From positions 2,915,501 to 2,979,500 of the forward strand of contig NC_064036.1 in assembly GCF_932526225.1 (NCBI RefSeq): a stretch of DNA of 64,000 nucleotides, given 5' to 3'. Position numbers and translations under genes: made by a program. Below the pieces are notes generated by a model. It was given only the letters and a program-made list of their open reading frames with translations. It was not told the origin of the DNA and did no database searches. Positions 10,204 to 22,300 of the stretch are shown one piece after another. Numbering within the stretch: the stretch's first letter is position 1; the number at the start of each line of letters is the position of its first letter. Origin of the DNA: Nematostella vectensis (Eukaryota > Cnidaria > Anthozoa > Actiniaria > Edwardsiidae).

Positions 10204-11133
10204 ATGAGCACGAAAAAGACTAACAAGAGCGATCTAGCGAGTCAAAAGGTTAGGCCAACAGATTCTCAAATGCAAGGTAAACACAGCTCCGCAAATAAGG
10301 TACCGGACCCTGGCCGAACAGGGAGACCGATGGATACTACAAAACGGAGACATGTCACCCAAACAACAATCTTAAAACCATTAGCATCGAAACCAAAAGA
10401 GGCAGTTGGCGATTTATTGCGGTCTTCGGGTCAATCAATTGCTCATTCAAAACGTGGTAGAACTCATGAACCATTAGTGCTGGGTCCTCTTAAAGTTCCA
10501 GCTACTAAACAACATGTCAACAGAGAAACACGGCAACAAACAAACTTCCCCGTCACTAGCAAGGCACTCTCGAGGGCTGAAGCCTCTCAGATTAGCGACT
10601 TATTCAAGGAAGCCGTTAAACCCAAGGCAAATCCTCGGGCTGGGCTTCTCCACATCGATAAGCGTGCCTCGGGAGTTAGAACAAGCCCAGTAGGGGGAGT
10701 GGAGTATTCGTCCGGAGGCTTGCCAAGACGTCACAAGGATCATAAGAAAGCTAAGGGCAACAGGAACGTGCAACGCAGCCCGAGACCGCTCGGTCCACCA
10801 TCGATACACGTGGAAGAGAGCACAGGGCTTTGTCTTCCTGAGATAACGATGGAAGAGGTGCTGCAGTCATGGGACGTGAAACCTCGCAGGAGTCGGTCGT
10901 CGAGTAATGTCGGGATAAAGGACCCCATGGAGTTTCTTAAGTCTCAGAGCGATAATCGGCACGGCCATAGCCCTGTGCCCGATGCCCCTTCTTACGAAGA
11001 GCTTCTGAAATGTAGATATTTACGACTCGGGCAGGAGGAAGAGGAGGAGAGATTGGCGCACGGCACTTTTTGCTCGTGTAACTCATGCGAGCACTCGGAG
11101 GGATTGAAAAACTCGCCGTATTTGAACGCCTAA
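10204..11133 (+). CDS. Disordered basic protein, tandem paralog of the 6451 gene
   Basis: A single open exon of 309 codons from the ATG at 10204, where GCCATGA gives a good start context. The frame extends 40 codons further upstream to 10084, but that part is a less likely coding start. The protein is polar and Lys/Arg/Ser-rich. Its C terminus carries LPEITMEEVLQSW (212-224) and YEELLKCRYLR (ending at 274), matching LPEVSLSDVMKSW and FEAVQNCRYLR of the upstream gene in order and spacing class. After these it adds an acidic run and a short Cys cluster (CSCNSCEHSE) that the paralog lacks. It has no membrane segment and no family I recognise. Confidence 0.7.
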   Translation: MSTKKTNKSDLASQKVRPTDSQMQGKHSSANKVPDPGRTGRPMDTTKRRHVTQTTILKPLASKPKEAVGDLLRSSGQSIAHSKRGRTHEPLVLGPLKVPATKQHVNRETRQQTNFPVTSKALSRAEASQISDLFKEAVKPKANPRAGLLHIDKRASGVRTSPVGGVEYSSGGLPRRHKDHKKAKGNRNVQRSPRPLGPPSIHVEESTGLCLPEITMEEVLQSWDVKPRRSRSSSNVGIKDPMEFLKSQSDNRHGHSPVPDAPSYEELLKCRYLRLGQEEEEERLAHGTFCSCNSCEHSEGLKNSPYLNA

Positions 11134-12800
11134 GGGCTGCCCCTGAAATTAATTCCACATGTATATAGAAATATTCCACTGTGAGACTGTAAAAAGACCG
11201 TAAACGAGAGACGATCTAGACAATATATTTTTTTTTCTCTAAGAGCCTGTCGTTTGGTTGGGAACGACTTCAACCGCGTGTACAAAGAGTGCTCTATGTA
11301 ATTATTTATTTGGCGTTCTCTATATTATATTTTTGTTTTACTCTCAAATATTTGCAATAAATACACCTTGTATTTTTACTATCAAGAACGTACGTGCTAT
11401 TACGCATAAGGGCCGCGATCGATACTTAGTGCGTACCCTCAGGCATATCATGTTATAAAGGGGCTATTAATTGAAGAGAAAAATGGTATTGCAAAAGCGC
11501 TGTCACGCTAACGATTAGTGACTGGCTTTCACAACCAGCCTTGTTAGCGCGGGCCGGTAATACAATGGAACCTAGATATAACTATAAGGCAAGGGAAAAG
11601 TCATCGTTATATCGAGAATATTTTCCATATATTTTTTTTAGTTGGCGACATCGTTATACCGAAAGTATATCGGTGATAGTATATCGAGGTTTCACCGTAT
11701 ATGTATTTCTGATATTTAGAAAAATCCTTTTTTGAGGGATAGTGGAAAGCGAGAGGTTGGGAATCAAAATGCGAGTTTTTGAGAGCTTTATTTATTTTTT
11801 CGCGCTAAAGGTAACGAAGGGACCGACTTGTGTAAAGTATATACATATGAGACCAACAGTATTTATTATAAAATGTATTAAAACTATGTACAAAATTCAT
11901 ATGGACTCTATTAGACGTCGAATCGCTTGATGAGTTAATTGGTATATAATGTACAGCGATAATTACAAAATATCTTGCAATATTTTAATTTCTATTATTT
12001 GTATGTATATAAGAAAACGCTCGTTCACACAATGTTGAAGTGGCAATGTCGAAGAGGGAAGACAAAGTCGATTTACTAATTAACTTAACGAATTACTGAT
12101 TAACACAGAGAAATACCACTAATATTGAATAGTAAACAACCTAGAAGCCCACTAAAAGTTTGATATTTTTAAACCTAGGAAAAAAAATTTTAATTCAAGC
12201 CCCCTTCTCCCTTCCTAAAGTATAGAAAAAATGTTTCAGAAATAATTATTCCGACTTCTGAATAATGTAGGTTTCCTTTTCAAACCCCTTCCAGCCTACG
12301 CTGGAAATAGAGCCTACAATGTTTTTTCCCTGCTTTTTTTACGAAAATATAATTCTTGGTGTATTGAGTCGCTTTAAGCGTCCATAAATTAATGTAAGTG
12401 TAGTACATGTATGTCGGTGTACCTCTTCTCACTCTCATAATACAAGTCTTTAGAATCGCGATTTCGTGACAAGTCTTTAAATTTCACGATTTTAAAGATT
12501 TGGCGTGTTCAAGTGTTCAGCCGACTTTGAAGTACGACACCGTCGCCTCTTTGAGGCCGATAGAACGATTCTCTGTTATACCTTGAAGCAGGTGGAGAAT
12601 ATCGAGATCACAAGAGCTCCTTGTGTGACACGTATAGCGTGACATGGGGCATGACGCAAATGAAGTCCGATAAATACAGAGCGTGACACATTTGGGGCGT
12701 GATTATTTTGCGTGTCAAGGAACAAAATGTCTGTTTTATATTGGTTCCCGTGTAGACAATTTTTACATTCTCGTAATAGTTTCGTTGTGGACACCACCTT
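11134..12800. other. AT-rich intergenic DNA
   Basis: No gene seen. An AATAAA at about 11355 could end the transcript of the 10204 gene. At about 11487-11565 an imperfect inverted repeat (CGCTAAC and CTGGCTT against AACCAGCC and GTTAGCG) could fold as a hairpin or be a MITE scrap. The rest is low-complexity AT-rich sequence. Confidence 0.45.
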
Positions 12801-12818
12801 TGTCATCGATCTCAGTGT

Positions 12819-13000
12819 GCTCCTTGGAGCTTGGCAGGTTTGGGGGTGTCATTTGATCTAAGTTTACTCCTTGGAGCTTGGCAGGTTTTGGGGTGTCATT
12901 TGATCTAAGTTTACTCCTTGGAGCTTGGCAGGTTTGGGGTGTCATTTGATCTAAGTTTACTCCTTGGAGCTTGGCAGGTTTTGGGGTGTCATTTGAGGTA
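12819..13000. repeat. About four tandem copies of a 48-50 bp unit
   Basis: CTCCTTGGAGCTTGGCAGG recurs at about 12819, 12869, 12915 and 12961, each followed by TTTGGGG-TGTCATTTGA. Unit lengths differ by one or two bases through indels in the G/T tract. It lies downstream of the ephrin stop codon on the ephrin's strand and may be in its 3' UTR or flank. Confidence 0.9.
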
Positions 13001-13299
13001 TGATAAACTTCCTGGAGCGCCGAAAAGGCCGCTGGTTCACATGTGTAGCTAAGGTAGCACGCCATGACCAACCTTCAGATGGTTCGTCTTGTGCTAGTGT
13101 TCCCTTGTGGTGCTCCCAGTAAGAGAAAGGAGAAAGGAGTTGGATGCATAGCTGCTAATACTTGTTCAATAGCACATGATTGCTCTTTCCGTAAGCTCAT
13201 GTTTGTGCATCTGCGCGTAATCGTTAGACTTAATAATAACTCAAATTTTCTCACTCCCATTCCTGACTTCACGTTGCTGAAACGTACGTGGACATTTTC

Positions 13300-13555
13300 C
13301 ATTCAATGGCGATATCGCTCGATTGCATGCGACATCGAAGATATATTTCATCCACTAACGACATTGCTCGATTCGATGCGAGGTCAAACGAAATGCTTCA
13401 TCCAGTTAAGATATCGCCCAGTTAGTTGCGACTTGGAATACATGCTTCGTGCAATGACGACATCACTCGATCGCATGCGACATGCTTCATCTAATGACGA
13501 CCATCCCTCGATTTGATGAGACGTCAAAGGACATTGCATGATGAAGGTTTTGTGC
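13300..13555. repeat. Degenerate tandem repeat next to the ephrin stop codon
   Basis: Diverged units of roughly 60-65 bp recur here, marked by ATTGCTCGATT/CACTCGATCGCATGCGAC and TGCTTCATC. The array runs up to the ephrin stop codon at 13560-13562, so it would be the first part of that gene's 3' UTR. Copies are too diverged to give an exact count. Confidence 0.45.
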
Positions 13556-13559
13556 CATG

Positions 13560-16318
13560 TCATACATTAACAGGACTCGCCTCGTCTTTTCGTCTGCCTA
13601 GCCCTATTGAAGCTAACGTGAATTTAGACCGCTCAGAGCGTCTGTCCAGGCTCTCGCAAATGTTCGAGTCCTTTGCAGTGTAAATCTGCTTTAACTGGTA
13701 GACGAAGAACACGTTCGTCGCTATTAACAGGACGATGATTATCAAAAGGGGAATGATGATACTCCAACTTGGACGTATCCCTGAAGCGGAAAAAAAGGAG
13801 ATTAGTCTATATGGCTTTACTTGCTATATAGGCATAGCTTGTGTAGCAAACATCCGAAATAAGAAAAGGGGAAGGACCCGCGACACTTTCATTCTGAGGT
13901 ATAGGCATAGCTTGTGTAGCAAGCGGCGCACTTTGGAGAATGACAAGGCGCAAGGAAGGTGGAGCTACCTTTGTGCAGAACGGGCTAAATCGATACCGGC
14001 GTGTCTGGTGGCAATGACATGTGACATTCCCACCGTAACTGTCAGAGCTACATCTAGTACAACTTGCAGGATCAACACTAGAAAATGTACTTGCGCACGA
14101 TGGTTTCGCTGCGCACACTTTTCCATTCGATCCCTAAAACGACATCGGTAAATAGGCTTGTTGGCTCAGTCTAAAGTAGGTGATGCTGTTCTAACACAAG
14201 ATAACTTCCAAAAGACTAAGAGAACACGCGTAGATGGTGTGGCCGAAGGGGACTTGGGTAAATAAAGTGTGCGCTTTGTTAGTTTTTACTCTCGCACCCA
14301 TAAAAAGCTACACCAAACACGGCGTCGGTATAACAAGGAATAACTATTCTATGACGAGGTACTAGTTCTCGTGTCGAGTAGATACATACCATCGTCATGT
14401 GAACACGGCTCTTCCCTCACAATCGCCTCCTTTTCCGTTTGAGACGAGTACTTCGTCACTTGCGGTCTGATTGACGTGACGGCGGGCGCCATTGACGGTC
14501 TCAAAGTCGGTTTAGGGTCGTCGCTCTGAAGACTAGACTTGGTGTGACTGTTTTCGGTGGGTAGTAAGGGTACCTCGTTGGATTCCGTCGGCTCCGTTGT
14601 TGGGTTGGTCTTGGGGGGTAGTGGTGTTTGCGTGGTTGATGGCACTGTAGGACACCCTGAGGGTGTTGTGGGTGGGGCAGTTGTAGGGGGGAGACATCGC
14701 GGGTCTACGGAACAATCAACGTTACAAGTTGTTTTACTGACAGCGTCGGACGGTCTGTGCATTGTGCGCGTTATCATGACAAAGTCGAGAAGGATGGCAC
14801 CTAAACTCGCGTCTACGTGTTAAAGAGGTTCATAAGGTTCTATACTGTGGGCGTTCAAAGGCGGATCGAAGGCGGGTGTCTTAACAACAGTACAACAGTA
14901 TCAAGCCGCTAATTGTCTGTCCCTAAGAACCACCACCTCTGGATACCCCCCTAACGCCCCTCCACTGGGGTCGTCGAGTTTCGTCCATCATCTAACGGTT
15001 ACGTAAGACTGTTGTTTAAAGCCCGTGCAAACAGCGGCAACATCAGCCAGTATTGACGAAGTCTTGCTCGACTGGCCAAACGACAAATCATCCCACTCGT
15101 TACATACTATTGGGGTTATGATCCTACTCGTTACATACTATTCTGGTAATCATCCCACTCGTTACATACTATTGTGGTAATCATCCCACTCGTTACATAC
15201 TATTGTGGTAATCCTCCCACTCGTTACATACTATTGTGGTAATCATCCCACTCGTTACATACTATTGGGGTTATCATCCCACTCGTTACATACTATTGGG
15301 GTTATCATCCCACTCGTTACATACTATTGTGGTAATCATCCCACTCGTTACATACTATTGTGGTAATCATCCCACTCGTTACATACTATTTTGGTAATCA
15401 TCCCACTCCTTACATACTATTGGGGTTATCATCCCACTCGTTACATACTATTGGGGTTATCATCCCACTCGTTACATACTATTTTGGTAATCCTCCCACC
15501 CGTTACATACTATTCTGGTTATCATCCCACTCGTTACATACTATTGGGGTTATCATCCCACTCGTTACATACTATTGTGGTAATCCTCCCACTCGTTACA
15601 TACTATTGGGGTTATCATCCCACTCGTTACATACTATTGGGGTTATCATCCCACTCGTTACATACTATTGTGGTAATCATCCCACTCGTTACATACTATT
15701 GTGGTAATCCTCCCACTCGTTACATACTATTGGGGTTATCATCCCACTCCTTACATACCTTGTGGGCTTTTACAGATGTAGAATTTCATTCGCATGTTAC
15801 TCTTAATACAATTCCCGCCACTCGTTTTGTCCAGCGATGACTTGGTCCCATCTGACGTCGCTGGAGGTTTAAAAGAATGATTTTTATCAGCATTATTGAC
15901 TTACAGTAATTATTTTGAAAATGACACAAAGTTCTCTCACCGATAAAGTAATACTCTTGTCCCAGAGCAAACTCCAGGCCTTGCGCAGTCGCACTGAATT
16001 GCTGGAATGCCACTGTGTAGTACTTCAAACTCAGGGGGGTGTCGCACTTGAGCAGAATCTTATTCCTGGGGGATAGGGTGGTGTTACATTTGTCGTAGCT
16101 TTCTTCCGTGACAATCCATAAGTTTTCGTAGAGAAATTCCTTAGGCGTGTCATCCTGAACTTTATCGACTATCGACGTAGGGTTGGGGCAGACGATCTTC
16201 ACTTTTGACATGGCTGCAACGTTCATTGCTGTTGGAGTCACGAGTTGTGAAAACCTAAATATATAGGATAGAACATAAGATATAATTACAATAAAATGTG
16301 GCAGATTAATTACAAAAA

Positions 16319-16355
<37 letters not shown>

Positions 16356-19300
16356 TGAAATATATACAATAACTAATAAATATAAAATTTTAATAAAATA
16401 TAACTATGGAGGACAATATCGGTCAAGAACTTAAAGGTTAAAAGCCTCCTTAAATAAGAAAGTTTTAATGAAATATTCGTGCCATTGCCAATTTCAAGAG
16501 GCTGTTCCATAGCTTAGGCGCGGGTAACTCAAACGAGCGGTCTCGAGAGTGACTAAAGACTTAATTCTGGGCGGTTGGAGCTTAACTCCACTGTTCGATC
16601 TTAGATTATACGCAGAATGGGGTTTTATTGTAACAAGTTCGCTTAAATATTGTGGTGCGAGTCCGTGGATAGCCTTATAGGTTAATAATAATACTTTAAA
16701 CTTTACTCTAAACTCAACGGGGAGCCAGTGTAGCTGCCTAAGAAGTGGTGTTATGTGTCAATGAGAAGACTGATTTTAAGAGTTATGTCATTTTGTAAAC
16801 GTAAGGATTTGAAATTGTAATGAAAGACGCGATAAGGTGTGACATGCGGCGGTAAGGAGTAACAAGGAGCAGGACTGGATCAGGATCCGACGTCATTTTG
16901 TTGCCGTGGTCAGACGTTATGCAATTCGACATACAAGGAGAGTAAACTGGGTCGAAACTGCAATGCTATCCGTTTCCCATATGATACGTATATCTGCGCA
17001 CCCTCCTCCCCACCCTCCTTAGCAAATCCTGGGTACACGCCAGGTTCCCATGGAGTTTGTGCAGAAGAGAGTCCGTGAATGAACTCTTCTGATAAAGGTC
17101 TGCTCTTCTTGTTACAAGGTCCAAATTAGGGAGGAATGCTTATGAAATACCTAAATCGTTCTACGGTGTACGAAAAAGCATTTGTGTGTTATTGTGAGAT
17201 AGCTAGTAAATGATGTCTCAATCTAAATTGCTTGAGTTAGAGTTTGATTATGCCGTAAGTTCGTTCTTTTCTCGCCCCAAAATTATTTAAAGGAGTAGTA
17301 TATGGGTTACACATCATATATATAAAACCCTTGTTTTATTCAACAAGAGTAATATAGGTAGTCGGGCTATGCGCCTTTTGTGTATGTGCGCCTCTCATTC
17401 CAGCCTACGACCCAAATACAAACAAGGGGCTGTGATTCGTATCACCGAAACACCGCCTCGACATAATTACATATCTAGGTCATTTCACGCTTGCATGAGG
17501 ATGCCAACGAAGCGACATCAAAAGCTCTTTCTTTGCGAGCCAAACGGCCACCTTATTTATCTCGATGTAGATGATTATTATTTCGAGCCCTGTTTCCGCC
17601 ATTCGTGCAAACCGACCATCCACATGCTGAGCTGACAACAAATAAACACACTGTAAACTCATTACAAAATGGAATCCCCGCAGGTCCGGCTGAGACCACA
17701 TACAAGGCTAATTCCGGTGAATTTGGTATCGTTCTACCCCAATACAAATCCAAGACCCCCGCCTCGCGCTCGGCAAGACTTTGAACCAAGCTCAGCGTGT
17801 TCCTGACGGTTTGATTTATGACATCTTATTTCTATCTCTAATTTAGTTATTACATTTTATAAAATAACATTATTTCGGTCTCTTGGTGGGTTCTGGATTT
17901 AATTTTGAGGTTTTGGACGCTAGTATCTGTTCAGCTGGCAAAGAGAAAAGACGCCATATGGTTGTGAGTTTTCCAGAATTCGCTCAAGCCAAAATCCCCG
18001 CGTCGATCGCACAAAAGGTTGTTTCGGTCCCTCAGCATGACTGGGATTACTATGTTCTCTTCGGCGCAACGTTAAACAGAAAAGGGACAGGGGTAATATA
18101 TAGAGCAACGGGAAGCCACGTGAGGTCGGCCAAAATTTCCGCGTTGTAAATCACAGATTATGGAAAAATAAAGATCACCCGCGACTATTTAAGAAGGTCC
18201 GTAGCATTGTCTAGAGGAAAGTCGGGGTCTTTATCCGCACCACGATAGTCTTCAATCTTAACGCTGCCAACTCTTGGATGCACGCCTAAAGGCTATTTAT
18301 GATAATTATACACCGTAATCATTTGTTTTATTTGGTTGTAACATTAAATGATAAACTTGGGTTAAAATAAGTCATTTTTCACGTTGGCCGACGCATACTT
18401 GTCGCACAAACAGCCGCAGGACTTATTTGGTTGAGTCATCCCTCCACTTACAACACGTTCCATATAGTATTCGTGGGGGTTTGGATATCTTGAGTGATCT
18501 TAGATTGATATCTAACATGTCTTGATTAATGAGATCTTATCAGTACTGCATTAATTGAGATCTTAGCATTCTATCCATCTTAGACTCAAGGAAATCCATT
18601 CAGGGTTCTTATGTATCAAAATTAAACTGAGAAATAGTTAAAAACCAAGCGAGTTCCCATTCCCAGATAACCGAATATTGCTTATGTCACTCAAGCTTGG
18701 CTAATTGGTTAATGCGCTAGTATGTGATAATTAAATTTACACATAGCTTATGTCACTCAAGCTTGGCTAATTGGTTAATGCGCTAGTATGTGATAATTAA
18801 ATTTACACATAGTAAGAGTCCTTCACACTTGGTCAACCTGACAGATTAACAGCTCTTAGAATGGATTACTTTCCAGATAATACACGAGAAATGATTTTAA
18901 TCAAACATGACCAATATTTCTTATTGATCGGGGCTTGTTCAGTTATTGAGCCAAGCTCTAGCGGTTAAGTAGCAGTGTCGTCCACTCCTTTCTTATCTAA
19001 CTAGCGTTACCTATCGACGTCTTAATCATAAATATTTGATTTGGCTTGCGATAATAAGGCAAGCTCTCTTTACCGTAGAAGTGTTTTTCAGATAAACCCC
19101 TTGCCTGTAACATATCACCGGTGTAGCCAAAAAAGCTTGGCTTCAGTTCAGAGCTTAGCAACCTTCAGGCTAACTTCGAATACGTTGATAAGCTAATTCA
19201 AGTTTTAACCCCATGCAGGAGCAAAACAATAGCTTAGACCGCAACCCTAAGCCTATTAAAACTCAGCATCAATTTCCCAAATCACCAAACTAAGTATCCG

Positions 19301-22300
19301 AACCACTTCACAACAATACAGGTTCCCACAGTTATCCAATAACTAGCGGCTCTAATCGTCTGAGAATTTCACATTCTCTGTTTGTTAATAAACGGTACAT
19401 TCCAAGACGCGTCTTAGCTTCGTCTTTGCCGCTATTCCGTTCAAGTTGACGCCCATGTACTTGACAAGCTAATTAGCGCACCTTACACCCCCAGCAACGA
19501 ACCTCTCGGCCTCTACGTCCGGGTTAGACACTAGCTTATGCTCTTCTACTTCAAATTACTCATGTCCAAAGCCCAGGAAGGCTTTGAGTTCTCGGTAATT
19601 AAGTCACAAGACTCTAATTTGCTTGGATTGTTGTCTCTTGAGTGTTCGTGACCCTTGCCGGAAGTGATGAAAGTAGAGTCCAACGCTACTACAACACACT
19701 TTCACTACCTTAAGAAACGCGCACAGATCAAGCTCTACATGATAGATAGAGTCCACAGTGTGCCCTTTCTAAGCATCTGACGTCTTATAATTCCATATGT
19801 GTGAGCAGTAAGGGTAGAAATCTAAGCATATGTGCTATTAAAGTAAACTCAAATGTAATTCCTGTTATGCGGTCTTTACCGCAGGGGAGGGGATGAAGCA
19901 ATACGCTGTCATTACCTAGATTTACAATTCTTAAAGTTTCCGGGAGAAAAATTTCCTAAAAACCACAGCTCAGGCCTCAAATACGCGCGCTTCAATTCGA
20001 CTGCAGGTATTCGGCAAATATTGGGACGGTCACGTCACCAGACGGCCTAGTATTCGACTTGTTGCGTGGGGCAGTACAGATAGAAGTAGACAGAAATGCC
20101 ATTTATTACATATTTGAGCCATATGGAAGCTAGAGGGTGTTTCACATGAATTGTGTTGTTGTCTGAAAGTGGGCTGAACTACACGGTCTTTGCGGTCTCT
20201 TCAATCAGTTGGTTTTGAATTAGAAAGCCGCGTAACACAGCGCGGTATGAGGTGCGTTATGCTTGAATGAAGCGTTGAACCAAAATATGGGAAACCGTTC
20301 CTCCTTACATATAACGAGTACTGATGCTTTCTAGGCCGTGAAGTCCTATCGTAAGTTCCTATCGTGGGTGTAAAAATGAACAATAAAAAAGTGGATAGTA
20401 ACAAACTTCCTGCAGCCACCCCCTTAGATTCATATCGCACGTCCAGACCGGTTTTTCGGATCCATAAATTACCCAAGCGGTGCTATAATGAGTCGTATAT
20501 TCCGAGGGCCATAACTTCCTTTAACCGGTCCGTAAGACAAAACTGATCTATATAACCTTCCTTGGTCGGCCCTTACCGCGCACCTTACGTGCCTCGGTAC
20601 GTTACAACAAGAATTGACAAGCTATTGGTACGTCGTCCTCTATACACGTTCACAAGTAATTCGTCCGGAGCCAGTATGTCTCAAAGAGGCGTACCACCAC
20701 ATCGGAAAGACACACTTCGCCATCTGATTAGCTCGTTAGCTTTATAGGCTTTTAAATGGATCATTAACACCTATGTGTATAGTTGATTGTGTTGTTCTTT
20801 TAGTGCTGGGATAAAGCAATGGGCTATTATGTGTCGTTGGACAAGTAAGGCTGCCATAAACGACAATGATTCCATAAATTTGCACTTGTAAAAATCAATC
20901 AAAACGTATCTATTTATTTATGCTGTTTCGTGATGTCATAACCTACATTTACTCGACACCTTGTTTACTTGGAATATATTTGATGCTCGGACCAAACGCT
21001 CCAAGCCTTTCAATGCCTCTTTGTAGGAGCTGGCATACGACCAAACCCACACCTCGCCCCTTATATACAGGTCTGATGTAAACCCGAACCCAGAGATGCT
21101 AGCTGAAAACCTAATAACAAATACAGAAGCCCTATTCCCAAGAATAGCATGCGTATCATGTTTTCTTCTGTTGAAAGTGTCATTTCTCGTGCAGTTGTGG
21201 TGACAGGCATTGTCTATGTGCCCAGCGTGTTGATGCGACACATCAGGACCGTAAGATGCGAGAATCTCTACATTGGCAAAATGCCACCGAGGACAGACAG
21301 AATCTGATGAACAACACCCTGGACTTTTTTTTATTATTCGAATCAATAAAAAAACACGATATTGTTTCATCAAAGATTGTTTACCTAAGTTTGGTAAACT
21401 TTTGCTAAACAGGCGAGTTCTTGAAATAAAGCGTGGTTATTGTGAAAGAACTTTGCGATTTCAGCGTCTTGTTTGTTTGTGCTGACACGGTTTGCAGATA
21501 ATACAATTGCCGACAGTTTTTCTTTGCCTTTGAAAAACAAATTTCGAAAATTCTTTTGCTTGAGGTTCAAGCTTTGACCTTACGATATGGGAAACCACAA
21601 CAGAAGAAAGAAATGTCAATCTGGCTGAAGATTTTAGCATTTCACAAATATAAGATTCTTAAAAAAGTGGTGAGCTGCGAGTCGGTGAAAGAGATGTATC
21701 TCTTTTGAAAGAGTTATCGGAAATTGTGTGTGACCTTGCATTCCTCTTTACTATTTTATTTAAATTCTTATTCTAGTTAGGTTTACACAGTTATTTGAAC
21801 TATTTTCCCGCAAATGAATACTTTGAGCTGACAGAACGGATGGAGGAATTTTAAGTGAAATTATTTTAGCGAATTCCAGGCGTGTGTCTCTAGTTGCACT
21901 AATGAACGTGTCTTGACATCCAGGTTAGGAGGTGTCGAAAGCGGGAGGAAACTGGATGTTCCTACCATGTGACGAATATCTAAATATAGTCTGAGGACGT
22001 CTGAGATTGCAAACGAGATTCAACTTCATGTCTTTCCCAAATAAGTACCTTTGCAAAAACTAAATTACAAGAACAATAAAAGTCATAAAATTGACGAATG
22101 CAAACACTTTACAACACAGCCTTGACGTCTCAATAAACTCTCCTTTGTTTCCAAGGCTTAGTTGAATCGCAAACTGGAACCTTTTAAAGTAATTTGTACG
22201 CAGACGTTATATACGCGGCAGCTCTTTGATTTCACATTATTTTTACATCTGGAAATTGATGATCAAAGCTGCTGTGTTTTGTGACGAAATAATAAATCCG

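Noticed and set aside
11487-11565. Possible tRNA or tRNA-derived SINE from a compact stem-rich segment
   Set aside because: No GGTTCGAATCC-type T-arm or B box can be found; only an imperfect inverted repeat.
12763-13071. Minus-strand 102-aa frame
   Set aside because: Most of it is the translated 48-50 bp tandem repeat, downstream of the ephrin stop codon.
15360-15840. Two + strand frames of 115 and 149 codons with HPTRYILLGLSS-type repeats
   Set aside because: Antisense readings of the 31-bp minisatellite in ephrin intron 3.
17883-18149. + strand 88-aa frame ending near an AATAAAG
   Set aside because: No recognisable domain and no splice or promoter support; it is opposite to the surrounding gene and inside its intron.
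20936-21373. Minus-strand 145-aa frame, first considered as part of an ephrin-like domain (FVIRFSASISGFGF)
   Set aside because: The complete ephrin was assembled with in-phase exons on either side, this frame lacks the required Cys spacing, and it lies within intron 1. Possible chance ORF.
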